The position numbers were made by a program, and so were the translations under genes. DNA of 64,000 nucleotides from Sulfomarinibacter sp963741385 (GTDB lineage Bacteria > Acidobacteriota > Thermoanaerobaculia > Thermoanaerobaculales > Sulfomarinibacteraceae): contig CAVUHO010000003.1 of the NCBI GenBank assembly GCA_963741385.1, positions 310,001 to 374,000 on the forward strand, read 5' to 3'. The notes under the pieces are model-generated. The model was not told the DNA's origin. It worked only from the letters and a program-made list of their open reading frames with translations, and searched no databases. Of the stretch, positions 49,540-58,131 are shown piece after piece (the stretch's first letter is position 1; the number at the start of each line of letters is the position of its first letter).

Positions 49540-51192
49540 GTGCCTCGTTGGTTGACGACCTCGGCGATCCTCTTGGCAGTGGTGTTCGTGCTGGCACTGC
49601 TCCCGGGTGCGGAACACGCCGCAGGTACGTGGTGGAGTCTCCTCCCGCCTTTGGTTGCGGTCGTTTTGGCGCTGGTCTTTCACGATGTTCTGATCGCGCT
49701 CCTGATGGCGGTGTGGATCGGCACCACCATGGTTGCCGGGGGAGATCCGGCGGCGGGCTTCCTGCGGCTCATCGACACCAACATCCGTGGAGCGCTGGTC
49801 GATTCGGACCACATGAGCATCATCGTCTTTTCCATGCTCCTCGGGGGGATGGTGGGGGTGATGAGCAAGAGCGGGGGCACCCTCGGGGTGGTGCGCGCGC
49901 TCGAGCCTTTCGCCACCACGCCCCGCCGCGCCCAGGTCGTGACGTGGTTGATGGGAGTGGCGATCTTTTTCGACGACTACTCCAACACGCTGATTGTCGG
50001 CAACACGATGCGACCGGTCACCGATCGCCACCATGTCAGCCGCGAGAAGCTCGCGTTCCTGGTGGACTCGACAGCTGCGCCCGTGGCCTGCGTGGCGCTG
50101 GTTTCCACGTGGATCGGGTACGAAGTGTCCCTGGTCGGCGACGCCCTCGAAAAAGCCGGGTCCGACCTGAATCCGTTCTCGATCTTTCTGGGTTCGCTTC
50201 CATTTGCCTACTACCCGGTCTTCGCGCTCGTGATCACTCTGGTGATCTCGGTGTCGGGACGCGACTGGGGGCCGATGCTGCGCGCCGAACGGCGTGCGCG
50301 TGCGGGCGAGGTTCTGGCTGTCGGCTCGCAACCTCTGGCTGATTTCGATTCCGGAGAGCTCGCGCCAAAGGATGCCGCGAAAGCCCGCTGGTGGAACGCC
50401 GCCGTGCCGGTGCTCCTGGTGGTGGTGACGACCCTCGTCGGTCTCTACCAGACCGGGCGGGCGAGCCTTGCCGCGGCCGGCGATACGACGGGGTCGTTGA
50501 GTCTGGTGATCGGCGCCTCCGACCCGTTCACGGTCCTGCTGTGGGCGAGTCTGGTGGGCGTCACGTCCGCGGTTGTGCTTTCGGTGGTGCAGAACATCTT
50601 GAGCATTCGGGAGGCGCTGGCGGCCGCGATCGACGGGTTCAAGAGCATGTTGATGGCCTTTGTCGTTCTGACCCTGGCTTGGTCACTCGGCCAGGTCTGC
50701 GCGGATCTCGCAACCGCCGGTTTTCTCAAGGGCGCCATCGGGCCGAATGTGCCGGCAGCGCTGTTGCCCGTCGTGGTGTTCCTGGTGGCCGCGTCGGTGT
50801 CGTTCGCGACCGGGACATCGTGGGGGACCATGGCGATCCTGACACCCCTGGCGGTGCCGCTCGTCCTCGAGGCCGCTGCGGGCAATCTCGACATTCTCGA
50901 ATCCACGGTGGCCGCCATCCTCGGCGGCGCGGTGTTCGGTGATCACTGTTCGCCGATATCTGATACGACGATCCTGTCCTCCATGGCTTCCGGATGCGAC
51001 CACGTGGACCACGTCCGCACGCAACTGCCCTACGCGTTGACTTCTGCGGGTGCCGCCGTCGGGATCGGCTATCTGGCCCACGCCGCGACCGGAATCGACC
51101 CCGTCTTGTTGATGATCGCCGGATCGGGAGCGATCACGGTCGCGCTGTATGTCGTGGGACGATCGGTGGAATCGACCCTGCCCGATGCGTGA
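49540..51192 (+). CDS. NhaC-family Na+/H+ antiporter-like permease
   Basis: About 550 residues with twelve or more hydrophobic segments and the NhaC-family features VAIFFDDYSNTLIVGNTMRP, SFATGTSWGTMAILTPLAVP and GAVFGDHCSPISDTTILSSM. The FDDY and GDHCSPISDTT motifs carry the likely ion-binding acids. The family exchanges sodium for protons, and some members move organic acids or amino acids. The GTG at 49540 has no ribosome site; TGC-TACTCT ends six bases before it. Confidence 0.87.
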   Translation: MPRWLTTSAILLAVVFVLALLPGAEHAAGTWWSLLPPLVAVVLALVFHDVLIALLMAVWIGTTMVAGGDPAAGFLRLIDTNIRGALVDSDHMSIIVFSMLLGGMVGVMSKSGGTLGVVRALEPFATTPRRAQVVTWLMGVAIFFDDYSNTLIVGNTMRPVTDRHHVSREKLAFLVDSTAAPVACVALVSTWIGYEVSLVGDALEKAGSDLNPFSIFLGSLPFAYYPVFALVITLVISVSGRDWGPMLRAERRARAGEVLAVGSQPLADFDSGELAPKDAAKARWWNAAVPVLLVVVTTLVGLYQTGRASLAAAGDTTGSLSLVIGASDPFTVLLWASLVGVTSAVVLSVVQNILSIREALAAAIDGFKSMLMAFVVLTLAWSLGQVCADLATAGFLKGAIGPNVPAALLPVVVFLVAASVSFATGTSWGTMAILTPLAVPLVLEAAAGNLDILESTVAAILGGAVFGDHCSPISDTTILSSMASGCDHVDHVRTQLPYALTSAGAAVGIGYLAHAATGIDPVLLMIAGSGAITVALYVVGRSVESTLPDA

Positions 51193-51242
51193 CGGCTGGC
51201 TGAACGGCGGCTGCCGATCGGCTTTTTTCCTGTTCCGGGTGC

Positions 51243-51248
51243 TATACT
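51243..51248 (+). promoter_or_regulatory. Extended -10 promoter of infC
   Basis: TGC-TATACT at 51240-51248, with no good -35. Leaves a leader of about 66 bases that contains a CACC...GGTG hairpin. Confidence 0.6.
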
Positions 51249-51320
51249 CCGGCTTGGTATCACCCGTGCTTCGCGGTGTGGAACAACCCATCGAACAACA
51301 GCAACGATTGGAGGACGATC

Positions 51321-51866
51321 ATCCGTAAGTTCGCGTTTCGTGACGACCCAGATGCACCACAGGTGCGTATCAACGAACGAATTCGACTCTCTCCGGTTCG
51401 ACTGGTCGATGACGAGGGAAATCAGGTCGGCGTCGTGCCGATCGAGGAAGCCCTGAAGCTGGCCAAGGAAAAGGGACTCGATCTTGTCGAGGTGGCCGCA
51501 AACACCCGTCCGGTCGTTTGCAAGATCATGGATTACGGGCGTTTCCGCTACGAGCAGGAGAAAAAGGCCCGCGAGGCCAAAAAACAACAGCATGCGGTCG
51601 AGGTCAAGGAAGTCAAGTACAGACCGAACATCAATATCCACGACTTCGAGACCAAGACCCGCAAGGCGCGGGAATTCCTCGGCGAGGGGAAGCACGTCAA
51701 GGTGACGATCATGTTTCGGATGCGGGAGATGCGGCGCCCCGAGAACGGTTTCGATCTCTTGCAACGGGTGGCTGACGATCTTGCGGATGTGGCGAAAGTC
51801 GATCAAATGCCCACGAGGCTCGAAGGCCGTGATCTGACGATGGTGGTTCGCCCCGTCAAAAAGTGA
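51321..51866 (+). CDS. infC: Translation initiation factor IF-3 with AUC start codon
   Basis: A 181-residue IF-3, which rejects wrong start codons and keeps subunits apart. N domain (QVRINERIRLSPVRLVDDEG, VVPIEEALKLAKEKGLDLVE) and C domain (KEVKYRPNINIHDFETKTRK, HVKVTIMFRMREMRRPE) are complete. No ATG, GTG or TTG is suitably placed: a GTG at 51276 would read through the GGAGG at 51310-51314. The ATC at 51321 is exactly six bases past that GGAGG. Rare AUU/AUC starts are the known basis of infC autoregulation. rpmI and rplT, the usual partners, do not follow. Confidence 0.9.
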   Translation: MRKFAFRDDPDAPQVRINERIRLSPVRLVDDEGNQVGVVPIEEALKLAKEKGLDLVEVAANTRPVVCKIMDYGRFRYEQEKKAREAKKQQHAVEVKEVKYRPNINIHDFETKTRKAREFLGEGKHVKVTIMFRMREMRRPENGFDLLQRVADDLADVAKVDQMPTRLEGRDLTMVVRPVKK

Positions 51867-51875
51867 CGGGGGCGC

Positions 51876-52826
51876 TCACTCTCGCTGTGGGCGCTGATTG
51901 CGTCGCGCCACGGCCAGGTTGCGACGAAACCGGTCGTACGAAATGCGGTTGAGAGAGCTGCCGCACCTCCACAGCCGGTAGTCGTCCTCGGTCAACAATT
52001 CGAGATCCGCGAGGCGGGGATGGAAGCGATCCGGGTGGGGCGCGAACTCCGGGTGAAGATCGGCCGGCGCGCGCTGCGTCCACGGGCAGACCTCCTGGCA
52101 GATATCGCAGCCTGCGATCATGACTCCTACCCCATGAGCGAACTCGACAGGGATCTCAGATCGGTGCTCGACGGTCAGGTAGGCAACGCAGCGCCTGGCG
52201 TCGAGGACTCGTGGTTCTGGAAAAGCGCGGGTCGGGCAGGCGTCAAGACAGGCGGTGCAGGTGCCGCAGTGATCGGTCCGCGGCCGGTCCGGTTCGAGTT
52301 CGAGGTCGGTGAGCAGGAGCCCGAGAAACAGTTCGGAGCCGAACTGACGGTTGAGCAGCATCGTGTTCTTTCCGATCCACCCCAGACCCGCATTCGCGGC
52401 CCACTCCCGCTCGAGGACCGGGGCGGTATCGACGCAGGCCCGCCAACCGCAACCCGGCCGGCGTTCCCCCAGCCATCGCCCCAATCGAATGAGCTTCTTC
52501 TTGAGGATCCGGTGGTAGTCGCGGCCCCACGCATAGCGTGAAACCCACACCCGGCCGTCATCGGGAGGGACCGTGGTGGACGAAGGGAAACCGGTGCGGT
52601 AGCTCATGGCCACCGCGACCACCGAACGACAACCGGCGAGGAGGTGCCCGGGGTCCGACCGCAGGCGCCGGGTCCGCTCCATGTAGCCCATTTCGCCGTG
52701 CATGGCTGCCGCGATCCAGCGGTCGAGGGCGGCCGCGGAGTCGGCGGCACCGGCGGAGGCAACGCCCACGAGGTCGCAACCCTCTTCGAGAGCGCGCCTT
52801 TTGAGGGCGTCCGTCAGGTCATCCAT
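51876..52826 (-). CDS. queG: Epoxyqueuosine reductase
   Basis: A 316-residue iron-sulfur, cobalamin-dependent enzyme for the last step of queuosine synthesis in tRNA. It has the N-terminal DUF1730-like domain (VWVSRYAWGRDYHRILKKKL), VDTAPVLEREWAANAGLGWI and two 4Fe-4S motifs, CGTCTACLDACP and CDICQEVCPW. The ATG at 52826 has no ribosome site; TACCCT on the minus strand ends six bases before it. It is convergent with infC and divergent from the propeller gene. No other queuosine gene is in the window. Confidence 0.93.
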   Translation of the reverse strand: MDDLTDALKRRALEEGCDLVGVASAGAADSAAALDRWIAAAMHGEMGYMERTRRLRSDPGHLLAGCRSVVAVAMSYRTGFPSSTTVPPDDGRVWVSRYAWGRDYHRILKKKLIRLGRWLGERRPGCGWRACVDTAPVLEREWAANAGLGWIGKNTMLLNRQFGSELFLGLLLTDLELEPDRPRTDHCGTCTACLDACPTRAFPEPRVLDARRCVAYLTVEHRSEIPVEFAHGVGVMIAGCDICQEVCPWTQRAPADLHPEFAPHPDRFHPRLADLELLTEDDYRLWRCGSSLNRISYDRFRRNLAVARRNQRPQRE

Positions 52827-52832
52827 GGAGCA

Positions 52833-52838
52833 AGGGTA
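52833..52838 (-). promoter_or_regulatory. -10 box of queG, probable leaderless transcript
   Basis: TACCCT on the minus strand, six bases before the queG ATG. Confidence 0.55.
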
Positions 52839-52859
52839 GCCGAGAATGGCCCGGTCGCT

Positions 52860-52865
52860 TACAGT
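52860..52865 (+). promoter_or_regulatory. -10 box of the propeller gene, probable leaderless transcript
   Basis: TACAGT, six bases before the ATG at 52872. Only 21 bases separate it from the queG -10, so each promoter's upstream half overlaps the other. Confidence 0.55.
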
Positions 52866-52871
52866 GGCATC

Positions 52872-53915
52872 ATGGTTCGACACGCTGTCGCGTTGGGTGT
52901 CGCGGTTGCTCTGTTGCCGGTGGCTGCTGCCCCGGCCAAGGATAAACCTTCCCCGGGTCTCATCGCCGTTTCGGCGGGAGAGTCGGTGGCGCTGGTCGAT
53001 CCGACCTCGGGCGCGGTGAAGACGATCCCCACCGGTCCGGTGGCGTGGTTGTTTCCGGCGCCGGGCGGTACGTTGTTCGCGCCCGACCTGGTGAACGGCA
53101 CGACAACGGTCATCGACCTCGTGACGCAGACTGCGCGGGACCGCCTCGACGGCGTCACGATGCCGCATTTCGGGACCCGCGCCGATCGCTACCTGGTGGT
53201 CGCACAGCAGCTTCTGCTGGTGAGCTATCCCGACCGGGCGCTGATGAACAGCTACGAGATCGCATTCCACAACCCGTGGCAGGTGGCGATCATCGCCGAC
53301 GACACCGTGCTTCTGGTGCTCGAACGCGACCCCGCGGGGCACGGACAGACCGCAATGGTGGCGGTCAACCTCGGCGACGGTCGGATGGTCTACCGCAGGC
53401 CGCTGGGTGGGGATGTCCGCCATTTCGCCCTGTCGCCGACGCTGGCGATCATCGCCCTCGGCGATGCGTCCGGCGGACGGGTGGTATTGACCGATCCCGC
53501 GACCTTGTCACCGCTGGCGGCCTTTGCGGTGGGTGGATCACCAGCGGACCTGGTATTCGTGGATGCGGGGTCGGTTCTGGCGGTGGCCTCCGAACTCCCC
53601 GGCGGAGGTGGCGAACTGGTGCTGTGGAAGATCAAGGCCGAAAAGAAAAACGGTCTGGTGCAGAAGAAGGAGTGGCGGATCGCGCTCGACGGCACACCGG
53701 TGCGGATCGCGGCATCCCCTGACGAGCGCTACGTCGTCGTGGGTCTCGCCGAAGGCCGGCTCCAGATTGTCGATGTCGACAGCAGGGAAACCGTGCAGTC
53801 GGCGGTCCTGCCGGCGGCCCCGAGGGATGTCGTGTGGTGCGACCCGGCGATGGCCGGCCCGTTGGTTCCCGAATGGACCGACGACGCTCCGCCAACCCTT
53901 GACCTCGGCGGTTGA
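52872..53915 (+). CDS. Secreted beta-propeller-like protein
   Basis: 347 residues with an N-terminal signal sequence (HAVALGVAVALLPVAAAPAK) and a series of about six to seven repeats of four short strands each (ESVALVDPTSGAVKTIPTG, AMVAVNLGDGRMVYRRPLG, ERYVVVGLAEGRLQIVDVDS), the spacing of YVTN/WD40-like propellers. No catalytic residues are recognisable. Probably a periplasmic binding or scaffold protein; function unknown. The start is supported by its adjacency to a -10 box rather than a ribosome site. Confidence 0.72.
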   Translation: MVRHAVALGVAVALLPVAAAPAKDKPSPGLIAVSAGESVALVDPTSGAVKTIPTGPVAWLFPAPGGTLFAPDLVNGTTTVIDLVTQTARDRLDGVTMPHFGTRADRYLVVAQQLLLVSYPDRALMNSYEIAFHNPWQVAIIADDTVLLVLERDPAGHGQTAMVAVNLGDGRMVYRRPLGGDVRHFALSPTLAIIALGDASGGRVVLTDPATLSPLAAFAVGGSPADLVFVDAGSVLAVASELPGGGGELVLWKIKAEKKNGLVQKKEWRIALDGTPVRIAASPDERYVVVGLAEGRLQIVDVDSRETVQSAVLPAAPRDVVWCDPAMAGPLVPEWTDDAPPTLDLGG

Positions 53916-53954
53916 GCCGCACCAGCCGCACGCCTCTGCGTGGCGCGGTGCGGC
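53916..53954. terminator. Hairpin between convergent propeller and helicase genes
   Basis: GCCGCACC and GGTGCGGC enclose a second stem (CGCACGC/GCGTGGCG-like). It ends seven bases before the helicase stop. GC-rich, without a T-run. Confidence 0.5.
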
Positions 53955-53960
53955 GAGGGA

Positions 53961-55316
53961 TCAGTCTTTTGCCGGATCGGTCGATTTTCCTGCGGAGGGG
54001 TTTCTGCGGCGCCGGCGCCGTTTCGCATTCGCCGCACCGTCGCCGCCGCTCGAGTCGTGATGTTCGCGCCGTACGGGAGGCCGCCGGTCCCTCCCGCTGT
54101 CGCTTCTTCTTGGAGTTCGCGGCCGGGGAAGGACTTTGGCGAACAGGGTGTCGTCAGCGAACTCGGTCGGCAACTCGTAGCCCACGAATTTCTGAATGGC
54201 GTCCAACGAGTAGATATATTCTTCGCACGCCAGCGTGATGGCCTTGCCCTCGGCGCCCACGCGGGCGGTCCGACCGATCCGGTGGACGTAGTCCTCGGCG
54301 TCCTGCGGCAGGTCGTAGTTGACGACGTGGGTGACGCCCTCGATGTGCAGTCCACGGCTGGCGACATCGGTCGCCACCAGGATCGGAAGGGTGCCGTCGC
54401 GAAAATCGTCGAGCACCTTCAACCGCTTCGTCTGGATCACGTTGCCGGTCAGCCCGCGAGCGACGAAACCGTGCTGACGAAGGTCATCCACCAGGTGTTG
54501 TGCCCGGTATCGGGTGTTGACGAAGATCATGGTCCTCGAACTGGCCTCGCGCTCCAGCACGCCCAGAAGCAGGGACAGTTTTTCGCGGGTGGCCACGTGA
54601 TAGAGAACCTGGTGGATGGTATCGGGCGTCAACTGCTGTGCGCTCACGATCACTTCCGCCGGGTTGTTCATCTGGCGCCATCCGAGGGTCATGACCCGCT
54701 GCGAAAGCGTGGCGGTGAACATCATGGATTGCCTGTCTTTCGGGCCCGGCATCCGCCGCAGCAGCCACCGCAGGTCTTCGGCAAAGCCCATGTCGAAGAG
54801 GCGGTCGCACTCGTCGATGACGACCATCTCGGTATCACGCAGCGAGTAGGAGCCCTTCTTGTTGTAGTCGATCAGACGCCCCGGCGTGCCGACCAGGAGA
54901 TCCGTCCCGCGCTCGAGGATCTCGCGCTGTTTCCGGTAGTCGAGCCCGCCGAAAACAACGTGAGTGCGGATACCGGCGTGGTGGCCGAGCCCCTCGGCGT
55001 CGTTGGCTATCTGCACGGCAAGCTCCCGGGTCGGCGCGACGATGAGGGCGCGCGGAGTCTCCGGCGACGAGGGCCGTGGTGTGTTGAGGATGTGGGTGAA
55101 AATGGTCAACAGATAGGCGGCCGTCTTGCCCGACCCGGTCTGCGCCTGGGCCACCACATCGCGCCCGGTCAATGAGAGTGGAAGGACCTCCGCCTGGACC
55201 CTGGTCAACTGGGAGAATCCGAGATCGTCGACGGCGCGCCGGATGGGTTCCGGAAGGTCGAATGCGTCGAAGGTGAGATCACTGAACAGCGTCGTATTAC
55301 GTTCGGTGTGTGTCAT
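53961..55316 (-). CDS. DEAD-box RNA helicase
   Basis: 451 residues with all helicase motifs: the Q motif region (FDAFDLPEPIRRAVDDLGFS), motif I AQTGSGKT, PTRELA, motif II as DECD, motif III as TAT, VATDVASRGLHIEG and HRIGRTARVG. A basic low-complexity tail of about 45 residues (Arg/Lys-rich) resembles RhlB/RhlE tails that bind RNA or RNase E. It probably works in RNA decay or ribosome assembly. The ATG lies nine bases after a TGC-TACAAT box with no ribosome site. Confidence 0.92.
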   Translation of the reverse strand: MTHTERNTTLFSDLTFDAFDLPEPIRRAVDDLGFSQLTRVQAEVLPLSLTGRDVVAQAQTGSGKTAAYLLTIFTHILNTPRPSSPETPRALIVAPTRELAVQIANDAEGLGHHAGIRTHVVFGGLDYRKQREILERGTDLLVGTPGRLIDYNKKGSYSLRDTEMVVIDECDRLFDMGFAEDLRWLLRRMPGPKDRQSMMFTATLSQRVMTLGWRQMNNPAEVIVSAQQLTPDTIHQVLYHVATREKLSLLLGVLEREASSRTMIFVNTRYRAQHLVDDLRQHGFVARGLTGNVIQTKRLKVLDDFRDGTLPILVATDVASRGLHIEGVTHVVNYDLPQDAEDYVHRIGRTARVGAEGKAITLACEEYIYSLDAIQKFVGYELPTEFADDTLFAKVLPRPRTPRRSDSGRDRRPPVRREHHDSSGGDGAANAKRRRRRRNPSAGKSTDPAKD

Positions 55317-55499
55317 CGGCGGGCGATTGTAGCACCCGTGAGTCGAGCGAGAGGTCCTTGCGCCGTTCAGGTGACGCCGGTGGAGGGAACAAATCGCGAT
55401 ACACTCATGCTTGTTCACTGCGGGTTCTGTCGCCCGGTGAGCCCCAGAAATCCACTGGTACCGGGCTCCCCGGACATGAAGATCGAGGACGATTTCGAA

Positions 55500-57419
55500 A
55501 TGATGCAGCACAGGCTCAGTCGATCAGGATGGTTTGCGATTGTTGTTGCGGCGGCGGTTTTTGCCGCCGGCGACGGCGTTGCCGGCGAAGAACCGCTGGC
55601 CCTTCCCGCCGGTCTCGAGGCGTATCTCGAAGCGCGGGTCCTCGAAGCCAACGGCAGCTACCGGGAGGCCATGGATTCGTATGAAGAGGCGCTCCAGCAG
55701 GCGCCCGACGTCGAAGAGGTCCGGGTTGCGTTCGCCACCTTTCTTGTGGATGTGGGCATGGCCGAGAGGGCCGCACAACTACTCGATGGCATTTCAAACC
55801 TCGATCCCGATGGGATGCGGGTCAAGGCACTGGCCCTGGCCCAGTTGTCGGTGCGTCAGACCGATCTGACGGGCGAGGCTCTGGAGGCCCTGAGGGCAGC
55901 CGTCAACGAATCACCCGATGACCCCAATCTGCTGCTTTCGCTGGCCCAGACGCTCTCCAGCCAGGGCGAGGTGGTGGAGGCCGAGCAGATCGTCGCGAGG
56001 CTCCGGGAGGATCGTCCGTCGAACCCCCGGCTGATCGAGATGGACGCCGATCTGCTGCGCACCATCGGACGCACGGATGAGGCGATCGCGCTCTATAAGG
56101 AGTGTTCTGACTCCGGGCCCGCGGTCCAGGCCTGTCGGGACGGTCTGGTCAGCCTGCTCGTCGAGAAGGACCGCCAAGGCGAGGCCGGCGAACTGATGTT
56201 GCAGTGGCTCGGCGACCTGGACCTCGACGCCCTGATGCAGGCGGCGGCGCTTCTGTGGGAGGGCAACCGTTTCCAGCTGAGCCTGGACACGGTGCAACGG
56301 GTGCTCGTGAAAGCACCGGATTCACCGCGGGCCCTGGTTCTCGAAGCCCACCTCCTGTCCGCTCTCGGCCGCCACGAAGAGGCGATCGACCGCCTGCAGA
56401 AGCTGGTGAAGAAATCTCCCGACGATCTCGATCTCATACTCGCCCTCGCGTGGTCTCTCGGACGGACCGGTGAGATGGAGAAGGCCGAGCGATGGCTGGA
56501 TCGCGGATGGGAGTTGGTGCAATCCGACGCCGGGTCCAAACAGGCGGTGCGGTGTGTTTTGACTGCGGCCCGATTGCAGATCCTGGCCGAAAGACCCATG
56601 GCGGCGCGGAGCTGGTTGGACCGGGTCGGCAGCTACTCGTTTGCCGGGGCGGACTACGTCCGCTTGTTGGCGCAGACGTATCGTGCGAACGAGCAGTGGC
56701 AGGAGGGGATCACCGCGCTGGTCAGGGTGCAGCCGCACCTCGAGGGGCGGGCGCAGGTCGAGGCCGAGGCCATGGAGGCGGAGTTCCGTCTTCATCTCAA
56801 TGACCCGAGAGGGTGGCGCCGTTTGCGGCCGCTGCTGGACTCCGCACAGCTGCCCGACGTGATGATCGGTTTGCAGGTTCTGCAGTCCGTTGAGCTGTGG
56901 GACGAGGTTGCAAGCAACAGCGCCGCAGCCCTTGAGCGCTTTGGAGAAAACCGGGAGCTGTTGTTCATCCGCGCCGCGGCTCTCGAGCGCCTCGGCGAGA
57001 ACGAGGCCGCCGAAGAGGTTTTTCAAGGTCTTGTGGATTCGAACCCCGACGACGCCAATGCGGCCAACTATCTCGGCTACATGTGGGCGGACCGCTCCGT
57101 CAATCTGGACGAAGCCATGGATCTGATCTCACGGGCGGTCTCCCTCGACCCGGACAACGCCGCGTATCTCGATTCTCTGGGTTGGGTGAACTACCGCCGT
57201 GGAAATCTGGATGAGGCGGTGCGATGGCTGCGACGAGCCGTCGACCTCGGCGGCGATGTCGGCGACGGCACCATCTATTGCCACCTCGGCGAAGTGCTGT
57301 TGGTCAACGAACAGCCCGCCGAAGGCCGGCGTTTCCTTCAACTCGGCCTGGACATGGGCTGCGACGACCCGGAGCACGTGAAGTCCCTTCTCAACCGCAA
57401 GAATAATGACCAACCGTAG
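55500..57419 (+). CDS. Secreted TPR-repeat protein
   Basis: About 639 residues. A signal peptide (GWFAIVVAAAVFAAGDGVAG) is followed by around fourteen tetratricopeptide repeats, clearest at the C-terminus (NAANYLGYMWADRSVNLDEA, AAYLDSLGWVNYRRGNLDEA). These C-terminal repeats resemble those of outer-membrane-associated TPR lipoproteins. The ATG at 55500 has GAGG about ten bases upstream; an ATG at 55476 is also possible. It overlaps the next gene by 14 bases. With the LolB-like lipoprotein that follows, a role in outer-membrane assembly is inferred. Confidence 0.8.
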   Translation: MMQHRLSRSGWFAIVVAAAVFAAGDGVAGEEPLALPAGLEAYLEARVLEANGSYREAMDSYEEALQQAPDVEEVRVAFATFLVDVGMAERAAQLLDGISNLDPDGMRVKALALAQLSVRQTDLTGEALEALRAAVNESPDDPNLLLSLAQTLSSQGEVVEAEQIVARLREDRPSNPRLIEMDADLLRTIGRTDEAIALYKECSDSGPAVQACRDGLVSLLVEKDRQGEAGELMLQWLGDLDLDALMQAAALLWEGNRFQLSLDTVQRVLVKAPDSPRALVLEAHLLSALGRHEEAIDRLQKLVKKSPDDLDLILALAWSLGRTGEMEKAERWLDRGWELVQSDAGSKQAVRCVLTAARLQILAERPMAARSWLDRVGSYSFAGADYVRLLAQTYRANEQWQEGITALVRVQPHLEGRAQVEAEAMEAEFRLHLNDPRGWRRLRPLLDSAQLPDVMIGLQVLQSVELWDEVASNSAAALERFGENRELLFIRAAALERLGENEAAEEVFQGLVDSNPDDANAANYLGYMWADRSVNLDEAMDLISRAVSLDPDNAAYLDSLGWVNYRRGNLDEAVRWLRRAVDLGGDVGDGTIYCHLGEVLLVNEQPAEGRRFLQLGLDMGCDDPEHVKSLLNRKNNDQP

Positions 57420-58131
57420 CCCGATGCGGATCTGGCTGACGGCGGTCGCCCTGATTGGAGCAATGGGTCCGGCCGGGTGCCGGACCTCGGCCCCGGAATT
57501 CGCCCCGGCGGCGCTCGAATCGGCGCGGGTTCAGCTCACGTTGCCCCTGCCGGGTGACCCGGCGGCTCTGTACCGGTTGCGGGTCCCGACGGCCGGTGGC
57601 CTCCGCATGGCAGTGCTGACATCGGGAACCGCGGGCCGGCTGACCATTTCGGAGTCGATGGGTTCCGCGATTTCGGTGACCGCCTGGACCGGTGCGGGGA
57701 GTGGGCTGTTCTACGACATGCGCGAGGGGTGCCGCCTCGAATCCGCAGACCTCTCGAGGGTGCTCGGTATCGGCGCCATGCCCCTGCCCCAGGCTGTGCT
57801 GCTGCTCGCCGGCAGGCTGCCGGCAGCCGCCGGGGACACTGTCTCGCCGACTGCCAATGGCCACCTGCTGATCAGGGGAGAGGGTTGGGCGGCTGACGTC
57901 AGGGTCGCTGCGGAACCCTGGCGCGTGATGACGGTCAAGGAGGTAGGGAACAAGCCCGGTTGGGATATCGTCCTCGGCAACCACACCGGTTCGGTTCCCG
58001 GTACGGTGCGGTTGAAAACGAGCAATCGCCGGTGGGCCGAACTCGAGCTCATACGTCTCGAGTGGCATGAGGGCGGCGACCTGCCGGCCCTTGCCGCTCT
58101 GCCGTGGTGCGTGGTGGACGAGCGTCCGTGA
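57406..58131 (+). CDS. Lipoprotein, possibly LolB-like
   Basis: 241 residues with a lipoprotein signal (WLTAVALIGAMGPAGC). After the Cys come beta strands (YRLRVPTAGGLRMAVLTSGT, RLTISESMGSAISVTAW) and a helix with RVLGIGAMPLPQAVLLLAG, an order that resembles LolA/LolB-fold outer-membrane lipoproteins. E. coli lolB likewise sits just before ispE and prs. Sequence similarity to LolB proper is not something I can demonstrate. Overlaps the TPR gene at its start and ispE at its end (GTGA). Confidence 0.6.
   Translation: MTNRSPMRIWLTAVALIGAMGPAGCRTSAPEFAPAALESARVQLTLPLPGDPAALYRLRVPTAGGLRMAVLTSGTAGRLTISESMGSAISVTAWTGAGSGLFYDMREGCRLESADLSRVLGIGAMPLPQAVLLLAGRLPAAAGDTVSPTANGHLLIRGEGWAADVRVAAEPWRVMTVKEVGNKPGWDIVLGNHTGSVPGTVRLKTSNRRWAELELIRLEWHEGGDLPALAALPWCVVDERP

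Noticed and set aside
51205..51230. Terminator after the antiporter gene (GCCGATCGGC then six T)
   Set aside because: The T-run is clear but the stem is only four pairs with a two-base loop, too weak to call.
51249..51300. L20-type or riboswitch-like control in the infC leader
   Set aside because: Only a short CACC...GGTG stem is visible, and rpmI/rplT are absent.
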